6,028 nt of DNA. Origin: Actinomycetota bacterium. GTDB lineage: Bacteria > Actinomycetota > Acidimicrobiia > Acidimicrobiales > Poriferisodalaceae. The notes under the pieces were generated by a model that made no database searches, was not told the DNA's origin, and saw only the letters and a program-made list of their open reading frames with translations. Numbering within the stretch: position 1 is the stretch's first letter; each line of letters opens with the position of its first letter. Positions 1-5,961 of this stretch are shown here, in pieces. The position numbers and the translations under genes are program-made. The stretch lies in NCBI GenBank assembly GCA_013151655.1, contig JAADHX010000309.1:1-6028 (forward strand), read 5' to 3'.

Positions 1-693
1 AACGAGGTATGGGCGGCCGGATCCGCCGGAAAATACCGAACCTTCAGGGTCGGCGGCGATGATCTTGATGTCGGGGTTCTTGGACTTCAGGTAGCGAGCG
101 ACACCCGTGATGGTCCCGCATGTACCGGCACCCGCAACGAAGTGAGTGATTCGGCCGGCAGTTTGTTCCCACAGTTCAGGACCAGTCGTGAGAACATGAG
201 CTTCAGGGTTGTGCGGGTTGTGATACTGGTTGGGACGAAAGGCGCCCAGCTCGTCGGTGAGTCGTTCGGCAACGCTGTAGTAGCTCTCGGGATCGTCTGG
301 CTCTACCGCGACCGGGCAGACGATGACCTCGGCTCCGTACGCCTTGAGCAGAGAGATCTTTTCGGGCGCAACCTTGTCGGTCATTACGAACACGCACTTG
401 TATCCGCGTTGGGCGGCGACGATGGCCAAGCCAACCCCGGTGTTTCCGCTTGTCGGTTCGACGATCGTGCCGCCAGGCTCAAGCAACCCGTCGCGTTCGG
501 CGGCGAGGATCATTTCGAGGGCGGGACGATCTTTGGCTGAGCCGCCCGGGTTGCTGCTCTCTGCCTTTAGTGCAAGAACACATTCGATGTCTTCGAGCTC
601 GCTTATGCGCTTCATGCGAACAAGCGGGGTGTTGCCAATGAGATCAAGGACCGAATCGGCAATTTCGGTTCCTGCGAGGCGCGGATCGGTCAT
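1..693 (-). CDS. cbs: Cystathionine beta-synthase, PLP-dependent, N-terminal 231 residues (gene runs off the left edge)
   Basis: Predicted cytosolic enzyme joining serine (or an activated serine) and homocysteine to cystathionine in transsulfuration. I translated the minus strand from the ATG at 693-691; the frame stays open to base 1. Visible motifs: LIGNTPLVR (residues 18-26), GGSAKDR (50-56) with Lys54 as the PLP Schiff-base lysine, EPTSGNTGVGLA (79-90), the SYYSVAERL segment (137-145), HNPEAH (161-166), the phosphate-binding loop GAGTCGTITG (188-197) and ADPEGSVFSGG (214-224). DPEGS and the NP-x-AH segment favour CBS over plain cysteine synthase, and the set resembles the mycobacterial enzyme as I recall it. 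There is no N-terminal heme domain. Any C-terminal CBS-domain pair lies outside the window. An in-frame TAG lies shortly upstream of the ATG, and GAGAGG (712-707) is a rather distant Shine-Dalgarno. Odd point: Cys192 replaces the usual Gly in the GTGGT loop. Cysteine synthase is the main alternative. Confidence 0.9.
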   Translation of the reverse strand, partial: MTDPRLAGTEIADSVLDLIGNTPLVRMKRISELEDIECVLALKAESSNPGGSAKDRPALEMILAAERDGLLEPGGTIVEPTSGNTGVGLAIVAAQRGYKCVFVMTDKVAPEKISLLKAYGAEVIVCPVAVEPDDPESYYSVAERLTDELGAFRPNQYHNPHNPEAHVLTTGPELWEQTAGRITHFVAGAGTCGTITGVARYLKSKNPDIKIIAADPEGSVFSGGSGRPYLV

Positions 694-733
694 GACATCG
701 ACAGTACCTCTCGGTTGGCGCGGTAGCTACGGG

Positions 734-1081
734 TCAGCTGCCAAAAACCCGGCCGACCAGTCGCCCAACCGAAGTTGCCGGTTCGGATTCGGGTTGAGCC
801 GGAAGTAACTCAGGGTGGTTTTCGGAGAGGTATCCGATCAGCTGTTTGGACGACGGGTTTACAAGCCCGACTCCGGCAATTACCACCGTCGGAACGGTTT
901 CGTTGCCGTTTGCGTATTGGCGGACTACAGCGGCCTTGGAGGGGTCATCCCAAATGTTGTGTTTCTCGACGTCGATGCCGAGCTTGTCGAGTGTGCGCTG
1001 CAACATCGAACAGAATCCGCATCCCGGCCGCCAGTAGACCTCGACGTGGGCAGAGGTGTCAGGTGGTTGAGGTGGGGGCAT
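734..1081 (-). CDS. Mycoredoxin-like glutaredoxin-family protein
   Basis: A 115-residue thioredoxin-fold thiol-disulfide protein, probably cytosolic. The redox site is CGFC (Cys21, Cys24) after the first beta strand (HVEVYWRPG). The cis-proline motif is TVPTV (62-66), followed by GVGLVNPS (70-77). The block NGNETVPTVV then LVNPS resembles actinobacterial mycoredoxin-1, which reduces mycothiol mixed disulfides, so mycothiol rather than glutathione is the inferred partner. The protein is longer than the roughly 80-90 residues usual for the family: it has a Pro-rich start (residues 2-7) and a tail after about residue 90 ending GRLVGRVFGS. No alternative start codon lies between the ATG and the first strand, and no good Shine-Dalgarno precedes the ATG, so leaderless translation is possible. 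It lies 40 bases upstream of cbs on the same strand with no terminator between, so co-transcription is likely. A NrdH or generic glutaredoxin role is the alternative. Confidence 0.85.
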   Translation of the reverse strand: MPPPQPPDTSAHVEVYWRPGCGFCSMLQRTLDKLGIDVEKHNIWDDPSKAAVVRQYANGNETVPTVVIAGVGLVNPSSKQLIGYLSENHPELLPAQPESEPATSVGRLVGRVFGS

Positions 1082-1142
1082 GCATATGTAAACGACGGAT
1101 GAACCTGTAACTATTCCCGATCTGTTTCAACTAGCAAATTCT

Positions 1143-1203
1143 CGTTTGTAGGTGAATTTTCGGTTTTGTCTTCAGGTGGTAAGAGATAATTCACATACAA
1201 ACG
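1143..1203. repeat. Imperfect 19-bp inverted repeat in the divergent promoter region
   Basis: The left arm is CGTTTGTAGGTGAATTTTC (1143-1161). The right arm is GATAATTCACATACAAACG (1185-1203), whose reverse complement is CGTTTGTATGTGAATTATC. The arms match at 17 of 19 positions, with mismatches at arm positions 9 and 17, and are separated by 23 bases. Read outward, each arm starts with a -10-like hexamer: GATAAT on the plus strand toward the cytochrome/nar operon, and GAAAAT on the minus strand toward the mycoredoxin gene. The repeat could be a two-site operator, a symmetrical pair of divergent promoters, or a hairpin if transcribed. The match itself is seen in the sequence; the function is inferred. 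Confidence 0.75.
1185..1190 (+). promoter_or_regulatory. Possible -10 element of a plus-strand promoter (GATAAT)
   Basis: GATAAT differs from TATAAT at one base, lies in an AT-rich block, and forms the outward-facing start of the right inverted-repeat arm. No good -35 hexamer lies 16-18 bases upstream (the bases there are GGTTTT), so it would need an activator or another sigma factor. It would give a 5' leader of roughly 265 bases before the cytochrome start, which is long. Low confidence. Confidence 0.25.
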
Positions 1204-1379
1204 GATCTCGCACAACCCATCGCCAGCCCCGTCGCAGTGATGGCCCAGGCGGAGATCGGCCACCGGCTGCATCGTAGAGGAGTACCTGCGTACCAGCCGT
1301 TTCGACTTTACGGATTGTTTCTTGGGTGTTTCGGGACTTTCGTCTCTAGACCATCGATCGGCTACCCGTCACGATTGAT

Positions 1380-1390
1380 CTGGTCACCAG
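1380..1390. promoter_or_regulatory. Short palindrome, possible operator (CTGGTCACCAG)
   Basis: A perfect 11-base palindrome with one central base, centred 78 bases upstream of the TTG start of the cytochrome gene. A TTGAT sequence resembling an FNR half-site lies directly before it (1375-1379), but the partner half ATCAA is missing (TCACC is found instead), so it is not an FNR box. A short palindrome like this can occur by chance. Its position in the control region of a respiratory operon is the only reason to list it. Confidence 0.25.
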
Positions 1391-1449
1391 TGGCCGAGTC
1401 TTGGCTCGATTGAGGAATTGGAAGAGGTTATGTATTGCCGCAACCAAAG

Positions 1450-1455
1450 AGGAGG
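1450..1455 (+). promoter_or_regulatory. Ribosome binding site that sets a TTG start for the cytochrome
   Basis: AGGAGG is a full Shine-Dalgarno core placed 7 bases before TTG at 1463-1465. Translation from that TTG begins MRSAFLLVGLV, a normal export signal start. The in-frame ATG at 1430 and TTG at 1418 have poorer or badly spaced sites, and would add residues including an unpaired Cys ahead of the signal segment. Confidence 0.75.
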
Positions 1456-1462
1456 AGAGCGA

Positions 1463-2326
1463 TTGAGATCTGCCTTCCTACTGGTTGGTCTCGTCGCAAT
1501 GAGCGTACTTGTCGCCGTTGCAACTGGAACTTCTCCACCGCCAATCGAAGCTCAAGGTGTTTCGGGCGCTGATCTCTACGTGGCCAACTGCGCCGCATGT
1601 CATCAGGTCAACGGCGAAGGAGTACCGGGCGCCTTCCCCCCTCTCGCCGATAATCCGCGGGCCACAGACGCCGACTATGTGGCTACGGTCGTCACCGACG
1701 GGCTGGATGAGACGATCGAGGTGCTAGGAGAGATCTACAGCTCACCAATGGCACCAATCACTGGGCTCTCCGACAGTGAACTCGATGTTCTTGTTGAATA
1801 CGTCGTCGAGATAGCGGGCGGCGCTGATGAGAGTGGCGCTGGCGACGGTAATGGCGACATTGTCGAACCCGAAACGCCGACAGCGCCGCTCGAACCTCCG
1901 ACAGCCGGGGGCATCGATGCAGGGTACGACCTGTTCATCGGTCAGAACCGGCTCGATGAACGTGGAGCGTCGTGCGCGTCATGCCACACCGCCGGAGAGG
2001 TCGGCAATCTCGGCGGGTCCAGTCTCGGCCCCGACCTGACCGATGCATACGAGCTACTCGGTGGCCAGGCTGGATTGAGTGCGTGGCTTGCCAACCCGCC
2101 ATCACCGACGATGACGCCGATTTACTCCGACAGGCCGTTGACCCAGGATGAGATTACTGATCTGGTCGCCTTCCTGGCAGATGCGCCCAACCAAGACCGC
2201 CCGTCGACAAATGTCGATTGGTTGGTGATTGGCGGACTCGTGGGACTCATTGTCCTGCTTGTCGGCATGGCCGTTGTATGGCGCGGACCGCGCAAGACAT
2301 ACGTGGAAACGTTGAGGAGCAAGTGA
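1463..2326 (+). CDS. Membrane-anchored diheme cytochrome c, NarC-like, first gene of the nitrate reductase-type operon
   Basis: Predicted 287-residue exported electron carrier. The N-terminal hydrophobic segment (about residues 4-21) is a signal peptide or anchor. The first class I cytochrome domain has CAACH (Cys43, Cys46, His47) and a likely axial Met96 in SSPMAP. An acidic Gly/Pro linker follows (about 119-150). The second domain has CASCH (Cys171, Cys174, His175) and a likely axial Met217 in PTMTPIYSD. A single membrane helix (about 253-273) ends in a basic tail, WRGPRKTYVETLRSK, which should be cytoplasmic, leaving both hemes outside. The gene overlaps narG by one base (TGATG). A diheme cytochrome directly before narG matches the Thermus narC layout, and cytochromes also accompany some nxr operons. 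It therefore probably links the complex to the quinone/cytochrome c chain. The start is TTG at 1463, chosen by its Shine-Dalgarno; ATG at 1430 is the alternative. Heme binding is near certain, the exact partner is inferred. Confidence 0.9.
   Translation: MRSAFLLVGLVAMSVLVAVATGTSPPPIEAQGVSGADLYVANCAACHQVNGEGVPGAFPPLADNPRATDADYVATVVTDGLDETIEVLGEIYSSPMAPITGLSDSELDVLVEYVVEIAGGADESGAGDGNGDIVEPETPTAPLEPPTAGGIDAGYDLFIGQNRLDERGASCASCHTAGEVGNLGGSSLGPDLTDAYELLGGQAGLSAWLANPPSPTMTPIYSDRPLTQDEITDLVAFLADAPNQDRPSTNVDWLVIGGLVGLIVLLVGMAVVWRGPRKTYVETLRSK
2314..2319 (+). promoter_or_regulatory. Ribosome binding site of narG
   Basis: GAGGAG lies inside the last codons of the cytochrome gene, 6 bases before the ATG at 2326. 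It supports this start over an in-frame GTG at 2218 that would run 108 bases into the cytochrome gene and add a non-family N-terminus. Confidence 0.75.
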
Positions 2327-5300
2327 TGAGCCGGTGGAGTAAGGACACAGTCGATCCGGGTGCCCGCAAGTGGGAGGAGTTCTACCGGAACCGCTTCCAA
2401 CACGACAAACGTGTGCGCACGACGCATGGCGTCAACTGCACCGGGAGTTGTTCTTGGGAGGTCTTCGTCAAGGACGGAATCGTCACCTGGGAGCTTCAGG
2501 CCACCGACTATCCCGAGCTCGAAGAAGGTCTACCCCCATATGAACCCCGGGGCTGCCAGCGAGGGATCTCGTACTCGTGGTACCTGTACGCCCCGACCCG
2601 GGTGAAATATCCGTACGCAAGAGGCGTCCTGATCGACATGTACCGGTCCGCAAAAGAGGAATACCTCGGCGACACTGTTGCCGCGTGGGCCAGCATCCAG
2701 GAAACACCTGAATGGCGCAGCCGCTATCAGGAAGCACGCGGCAAAGGTGGCTTCCGACGGATCAGTTGGGACGAAGCGCTCGAAATGTGCGCGGCCTCGA
2801 CCATTTACACGATTCAGAAGCATGGTCCCGACCGCGTCGCCGGGTTCTCACCGATCCCGGCCATGTCGCAGGTCAGCTACGCGGCTGGCAGCCGATTCAT
2901 GTCGCTGATCGGCGGAGTCGTGATGAGTTTCTACGACTGGTACTGCGACCTGCCGCCGGCGTCTCCTGAGGTATGGGGTGAGCAGACCGATGTTCACGAG
3001 TCGGCTGACTGGTTCAACGCTCGGTTCATCGCCGTAGTTGGCGCCAACCTCAACATGACGCGTACACCAGATGCCCACTTCATCTCCGAGGTGCGCCACG
3101 CCGGTGCCAAACTCGCCGTCTTCAGCCCCGACTTCTCTCAAGTTTCGAAATTCGCCGATTGGTGGATTCCGTCGCACCCGGGGCAAGACACCGCGTTCTG
3201 GCTGGCGGTCAACCATGTGCTGCTAACCGAGTTCTATCGCGATCGTAAGGTTGACTACTTCCAGGAATACTCGAAGCAGTACACCGATCTCCCGATGCTC
3301 ATCGAGATCAAAGATGGTGTTCCGGGCAAGTATCTCCGTGCCGGACGCCTGCCTCGCTACGAAAATTGCGAGAACCCAGAGTGGCGAATGCTCGTGTGGG
3401 ATGCCAAGGCCAACGAGCCAAGGATGCCAAACGGCAGTATCGCCGACCGCTGGGCGACCGAGGAGAAGGGCAAGTGGAACCTCGAATTGTTCGACAATGT
3501 CCTCGGCGAGGAAATCGCACCAGAACTGAGCTTCATCGACGGAGGTGAGGGGTCGGTCGAAGTCGAGCTCGAATTCTTCGGCAGCGAGGGCACGATCACC
3601 CGCTCCGTTCCGACACGCACAATCCAGACTAGTGATGGCCCGGTCACAGTTACCACGGTCTTCGACCTGATGAACGCACGCTTCGGTGTCGACAGAGGGC
3701 TCAAGGGTTTCGATGCATCGACCTACGACGACACCGATGTGCCCTACACGCCCGCATGGCAGGAGCAGTACACCGGAATCCACCGCGACACGGTGATCAA
3801 GTACGCCCGCGAGTGGGGACGCAACGGCGAACTCACAAACGGCAAGAACATGATCATCATCGGCGCCGGCGCGAACCACTGGTATCACAACAACCTCTTG
3901 TACCGGTCCGGTATCACGGCGCTGATGCTCACTGGCTCGGTCGGTGTCACCGGTGGCGGGCTCGCCCACTACGTGGGCCAGGAAAAGCTGGTTTGTCACG
4001 CTTCGTGGGGTGCGATCGCGATGGGTGCCGACTGGGGTATGGCACCACGCCAGCAGAACACTCCGTCGTTCCACTACGTGCACTCCGATCAATGGCGCTA
4101 CGAGCGGGGGTACCGCGAGTACGACTCGCTGCCGTCCGAACACCCCGAGCGGTTCGATCACACGATCGACCATCAGGCTCGTGCTGTCCGCCAGGGTTGG
4201 CTGCCATTCTTCCCGCAGTTCAAGGAGAATCCGATCGACGTCGTTCGTAAGGCGAGGTCGCGCGGAGCAGAAACAGACGATGAGATCACGCAGAACATCG
4301 TTGAACGCCTGAAGTCGGGTGACCTCGAGTTCTCCATCGACGACCCGGACGCTCCTGAGAACTGGCCACGTACCTGGTTCATCTGGCGAGGCAACGCCAT
4401 CGGGACCTCGGCCAAGGGCCATGAGTTCTTTATGAAGCATTACTTAGGAACCAAGTCGACCGCCATCGCTACCGAGCCCGACGACCACGGTGTTGCCGAG
4501 GTCACGGTGCGTCCTGATGCGCCGATCGGAAAGATGGACCTCGTTGTCGATCTCAACTTCCGCATGGACACGACGGCTCTGTATTCCGACATCGTCCTGC
4601 CTGCTGCCACGTGGTACGAGAAGGATGACATCAACTCGACCGACATGCACTCTTTCATCAACCCGATGCAGGAGGCAGTCTCCCCGGCGTGGGAGTCGAA
4701 GCCCGACTGGGACATCTTCACCGCACTCGCCAAGAAAGTGTCCGAGATGGCCGGTGGACGGCTTCCCTCCGAGGTTGTGGACGTGGTCATGCAGCCACTG
4801 GCGCACGACACCCCAGACGAAATGGCGCAAGCAAGCGTCGGCGACTGGCGGACCGGCGAAGTCGAGGCCATCCCGGGCAAGACGATGCCGAAGTTCAAGA
4901 TGGTCAAGCGCAACTACGCCAAGCTGTACGAACACATGACATCGCTGGGCGAGGGTGTGCGCAACAACGGCGTAGGTGCTCACGGTCTGAAGGTCGACGT
5001 CGAGGAGTTCTACGACGCGTTGGCTCGCAAGCAGCCCGATGAGCGAACCAGGGACACCGACGGGGCCCTTCGCCCCGTAATGACCCGGGGTAGGGAAGTT
5101 GCCGAGGCAATCCTCGCGCTCGACCCGGCAAGCAACGGTGAGCTGGCTCACAGGGCGTTCGTAGCCGCGGAGGCCAAGACCGGTCGCGAACTGACCCACC
5201 TCGCGGCCGGTCAACGAGACACGCGGATCACTTTCTCTGACCTCATCTCGCAACCTCGCCGAATCCTCACGACCCCTACTTGGAGCGGTATCGTCAGGAA

Positions 5301-5961
5301 GGGTCGCGCTTACAGCCCTTTCACACTCAACGTCGAAGAGTTGATCCCCTGGAGGACACTCACGGGGCGTCAACACTTCTATTTGGACCACGAGAATTAC
5401 ATCGAGTGGGGCGAAGCGCTTCCGGTCTACAAGCCACGGCCGGACCACACGATGCTGTCCGAGACCGAGCAGTCGCTTGCCGAGGGCCAAGACGGAAAGA
5501 TGTTCAACTACATCACACCGCACGGCAAGTGGTCGATCCACTCGACGTATTCCGAGAACGAGCGGATGATGACGCTGTCGCGAGGCGGCTATCCGATCTG
5601 GATCAATACCAAAGACGCCGCCGCTCTCGGTATTGCAGACAACGACTGGGTCGAGCTCTACAACGACAACGGCATCTTCGTCCAGCGCTGCACCACGTCG
5701 TCTCGGATACCGATTGGCACGGTCTTCGTCTACCACGCAACTGAGCGAACGGTAGGTATCCCGGTAACACGACGCGAGGGGAAGCGGGCGGGAATGAACA
5801 ACTCTCTGACCCGAACTCGGTTGAAGCCGGTTTTGATGACCGGTGGCTACGCGCAGTTCACCTACGCCTTCAACTATTGGGGTCCGACGGGCGTCAACCG
5901 CGACACGTTCGTCTACCTGAGACGCATCGATACGCCCGACTACAAGGAGGCGGGACAATGA
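2326..5961 (+). CDS. narG: Respiratory nitrate reductase alpha subunit (NarG), or cytoplasmic-type nitrite oxidoreductase alpha subunit (NxrA)
   Basis: Catalytic subunit (1211 residues; E. coli NarG is 1247) carrying Mo-bisMGD, interconverting nitrate and nitrite with quinol or cytochrome electrons. It is colinear with E. coli NarG as I recall it, without visible frameshift. A NarG-type N-terminal segment (1-33) is followed by the FS0 [4Fe-4S] site His34-x3-Cys38-x3-Cys42 and Cys77 (EPRGCQRG). The molybdopterin oxidoreductase core includes GPDRVAGFSPIPAMS (167-181) and SFYDWYCDLPPASP, where Asp204 corresponds to the Mo ligand Asp222 of E. coli. GAGANHWYH (513-521) and GQEKL follow. The C-terminal dinucleotide-binding domain (from about 1050) includes TPHGKWSIHSTYS (1064-1076) and ends with GGYAQFTYAFNYWGPTG. 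There is no twin-arginine signal, so it should face the cytoplasm. The gene overlaps the cytochrome gene by one base and narH by four. The Mo-Asp enzyme family is certain; nitrate reduction versus nitrite oxidation is not resolved. Confidence 0.96.
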   Translation: MSRWSKDTVDPGARKWEEFYRNRFQHDKRVRTTHGVNCTGSCSWEVFVKDGIVTWELQATDYPELEEGLPPYEPRGCQRGISYSWYLYAPTRVKYPYARGVLIDMYRSAKEEYLGDTVAAWASIQETPEWRSRYQEARGKGGFRRISWDEALEMCAASTIYTIQKHGPDRVAGFSPIPAMSQVSYAAGSRFMSLIGGVVMSFYDWYCDLPPASPEVWGEQTDVHESADWFNARFIAVVGANLNMTRTPDAHFISEVRHAGAKLAVFSPDFSQVSKFADWWIPSHPGQDTAFWLAVNHVLLTEFYRDRKVDYFQEYSKQYTDLPMLIEIKDGVPGKYLRAGRLPRYENCENPEWRMLVWDAKANEPRMPNGSIADRWATEEKGKWNLELFDNVLGEEIAPELSFIDGGEGSVEVELEFFGSEGTITRSVPTRTIQTSDGPVTVTTVFDLMNARFGVDRGLKGFDASTYDDTDVPYTPAWQEQYTGIHRDTVIKYAREWGRNGELTNGKNMIIIGAGANHWYHNNLLYRSGITALMLTGSVGVTGGGLAHYVGQEKLVCHASWGAIAMGADWGMAPRQQNTPSFHYVHSDQWRYERGYREYDSLPSEHPERFDHTIDHQARAVRQGWLPFFPQFKENPIDVVRKARSRGAETDDEITQNIVERLKSGDLEFSIDDPDAPENWPRTWFIWRGNAIGTSAKGHEFFMKHYLGTKSTAIATEPDDHGVAEVTVRPDAPIGKMDLVVDLNFRMDTTALYSDIVLPAATWYEKDDINSTDMHSFINPMQEAVSPAWESKPDWDIFTALAKKVSEMAGGRLPSEVVDVVMQPLAHDTPDEMAQASVGDWRTGEVEAIPGKTMPKFKMVKRNYAKLYEHMTSLGEGVRNNGVGAHGLKVDVEEFYDALARKQPDERTRDTDGALRPVMTRGREVAEAILALDPASNGELAHRAFVAAEAKTGRELTHLAAGQRDTRITFSDLISQPRRILTTPTWSGIVRKGRAYSPFTLNVEELIPWRTLTGRQHFYLDHENYIEWGEALPVYKPRPDHTMLSETEQSLAEGQDGKMFNYITPHGKWSIHSTYSENERMMTLSRGGYPIWINTKDAAALGIADNDWVELYNDNGIFVQRCTTSSRIPIGTVFVYHATERTVGIPVTRREGKRAGMNNSLTRTRLKPVLMTGGYAQFTYAFNYWGPTGVNRDTFVYLRRIDTPDYKEAGQ
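5944..5950 (+). promoter_or_regulatory. Ribosome binding site of narH
   Basis: AAGGAGG is a near-perfect Shine-Dalgarno inside the last codons of narG, 7 bases before the ATG at 5958. It suggests strong coupled initiation of the beta subunit, fitting the need for equal amounts of NarG and NarH. Confidence 0.8.

Larger units (their letters stand above)
1082..1462. other. Divergent intergenic control region, no gene seen
   Basis: This 381-base stretch separates the leftward mycoredoxin/cbs group from the rightward cytochrome/nar group and must hold the start signals for both. The part nearest the mycoredoxin gene is AT-rich (37% GC counted over 1101-1200) and contains a long inverted repeat (1143-1203). 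The rest is closer to the genome-like GC level and contains an 11-base palindrome (1380-1390). For the leftward genes, TTGCTA then TAGTTA with an 18-base gap, on the minus strand just upstream of the gene, is a weak promoter candidate. I see no convincing sigma70 pair near the cytochrome start, and no tRNA or obvious terminator. The only coding extension possible is the first 11 codons from the ATG at 1430, which I consider non-coding. Confidence 0.7.

Noticed and set aside
142..808. Plus-strand open frames opposite the cbs gene
   Set aside because: They are antisense to a frame carrying every CBS catalytic motif in order. The translations resemble no family I know.
1375..1388. FNR-type box (TTGAT-N4-ATCAA) upstream of the nar operon
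   Set aside because: Only the TTGAT half is present. The expected second half reads TCACC, so it is not a credible FNR site.
1082..1462. Mobile element or MITE represented by the inverted repeat
   Set aside because: The repeat spans only 61 bases, I see no flanking target duplication and no transposase remnant, and its arms align with possible promoter elements.
2218..2325. N-terminal extension of NarG from an upstream in-frame GTG
   Set aside because: It would overlap the membrane helix coding region of the cytochrome, and its extra residues do not resemble NarG. The ATG at 2326 has a good Shine-Dalgarno, and the family N-terminus begins there.
2326..2415. Twin-arginine export signal on NarG, as in outward-facing archaeal-type enzymes
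   Set aside because: The N-terminus lacks an RR motif followed by a hydrophobic stretch. It matches the cytoplasmic NarG start instead.
3223..4440. Long open frame on the minus strand opposite narG (about 405 codons)
   Set aside because: It lies wholly antisense to a frame with unbroken NarG homology. Its translation shows no recognisable domain, and GC-rich third positions commonly keep the opposite frame open.
4444..5958. Second long minus-strand open frame opposite narG (about 504 codons)
   Set aside because: Same situation: antisense to conserved NarG sequence, low-complexity Arg/Val/Asp-rich translation, no motif and no sign of its own start signals.
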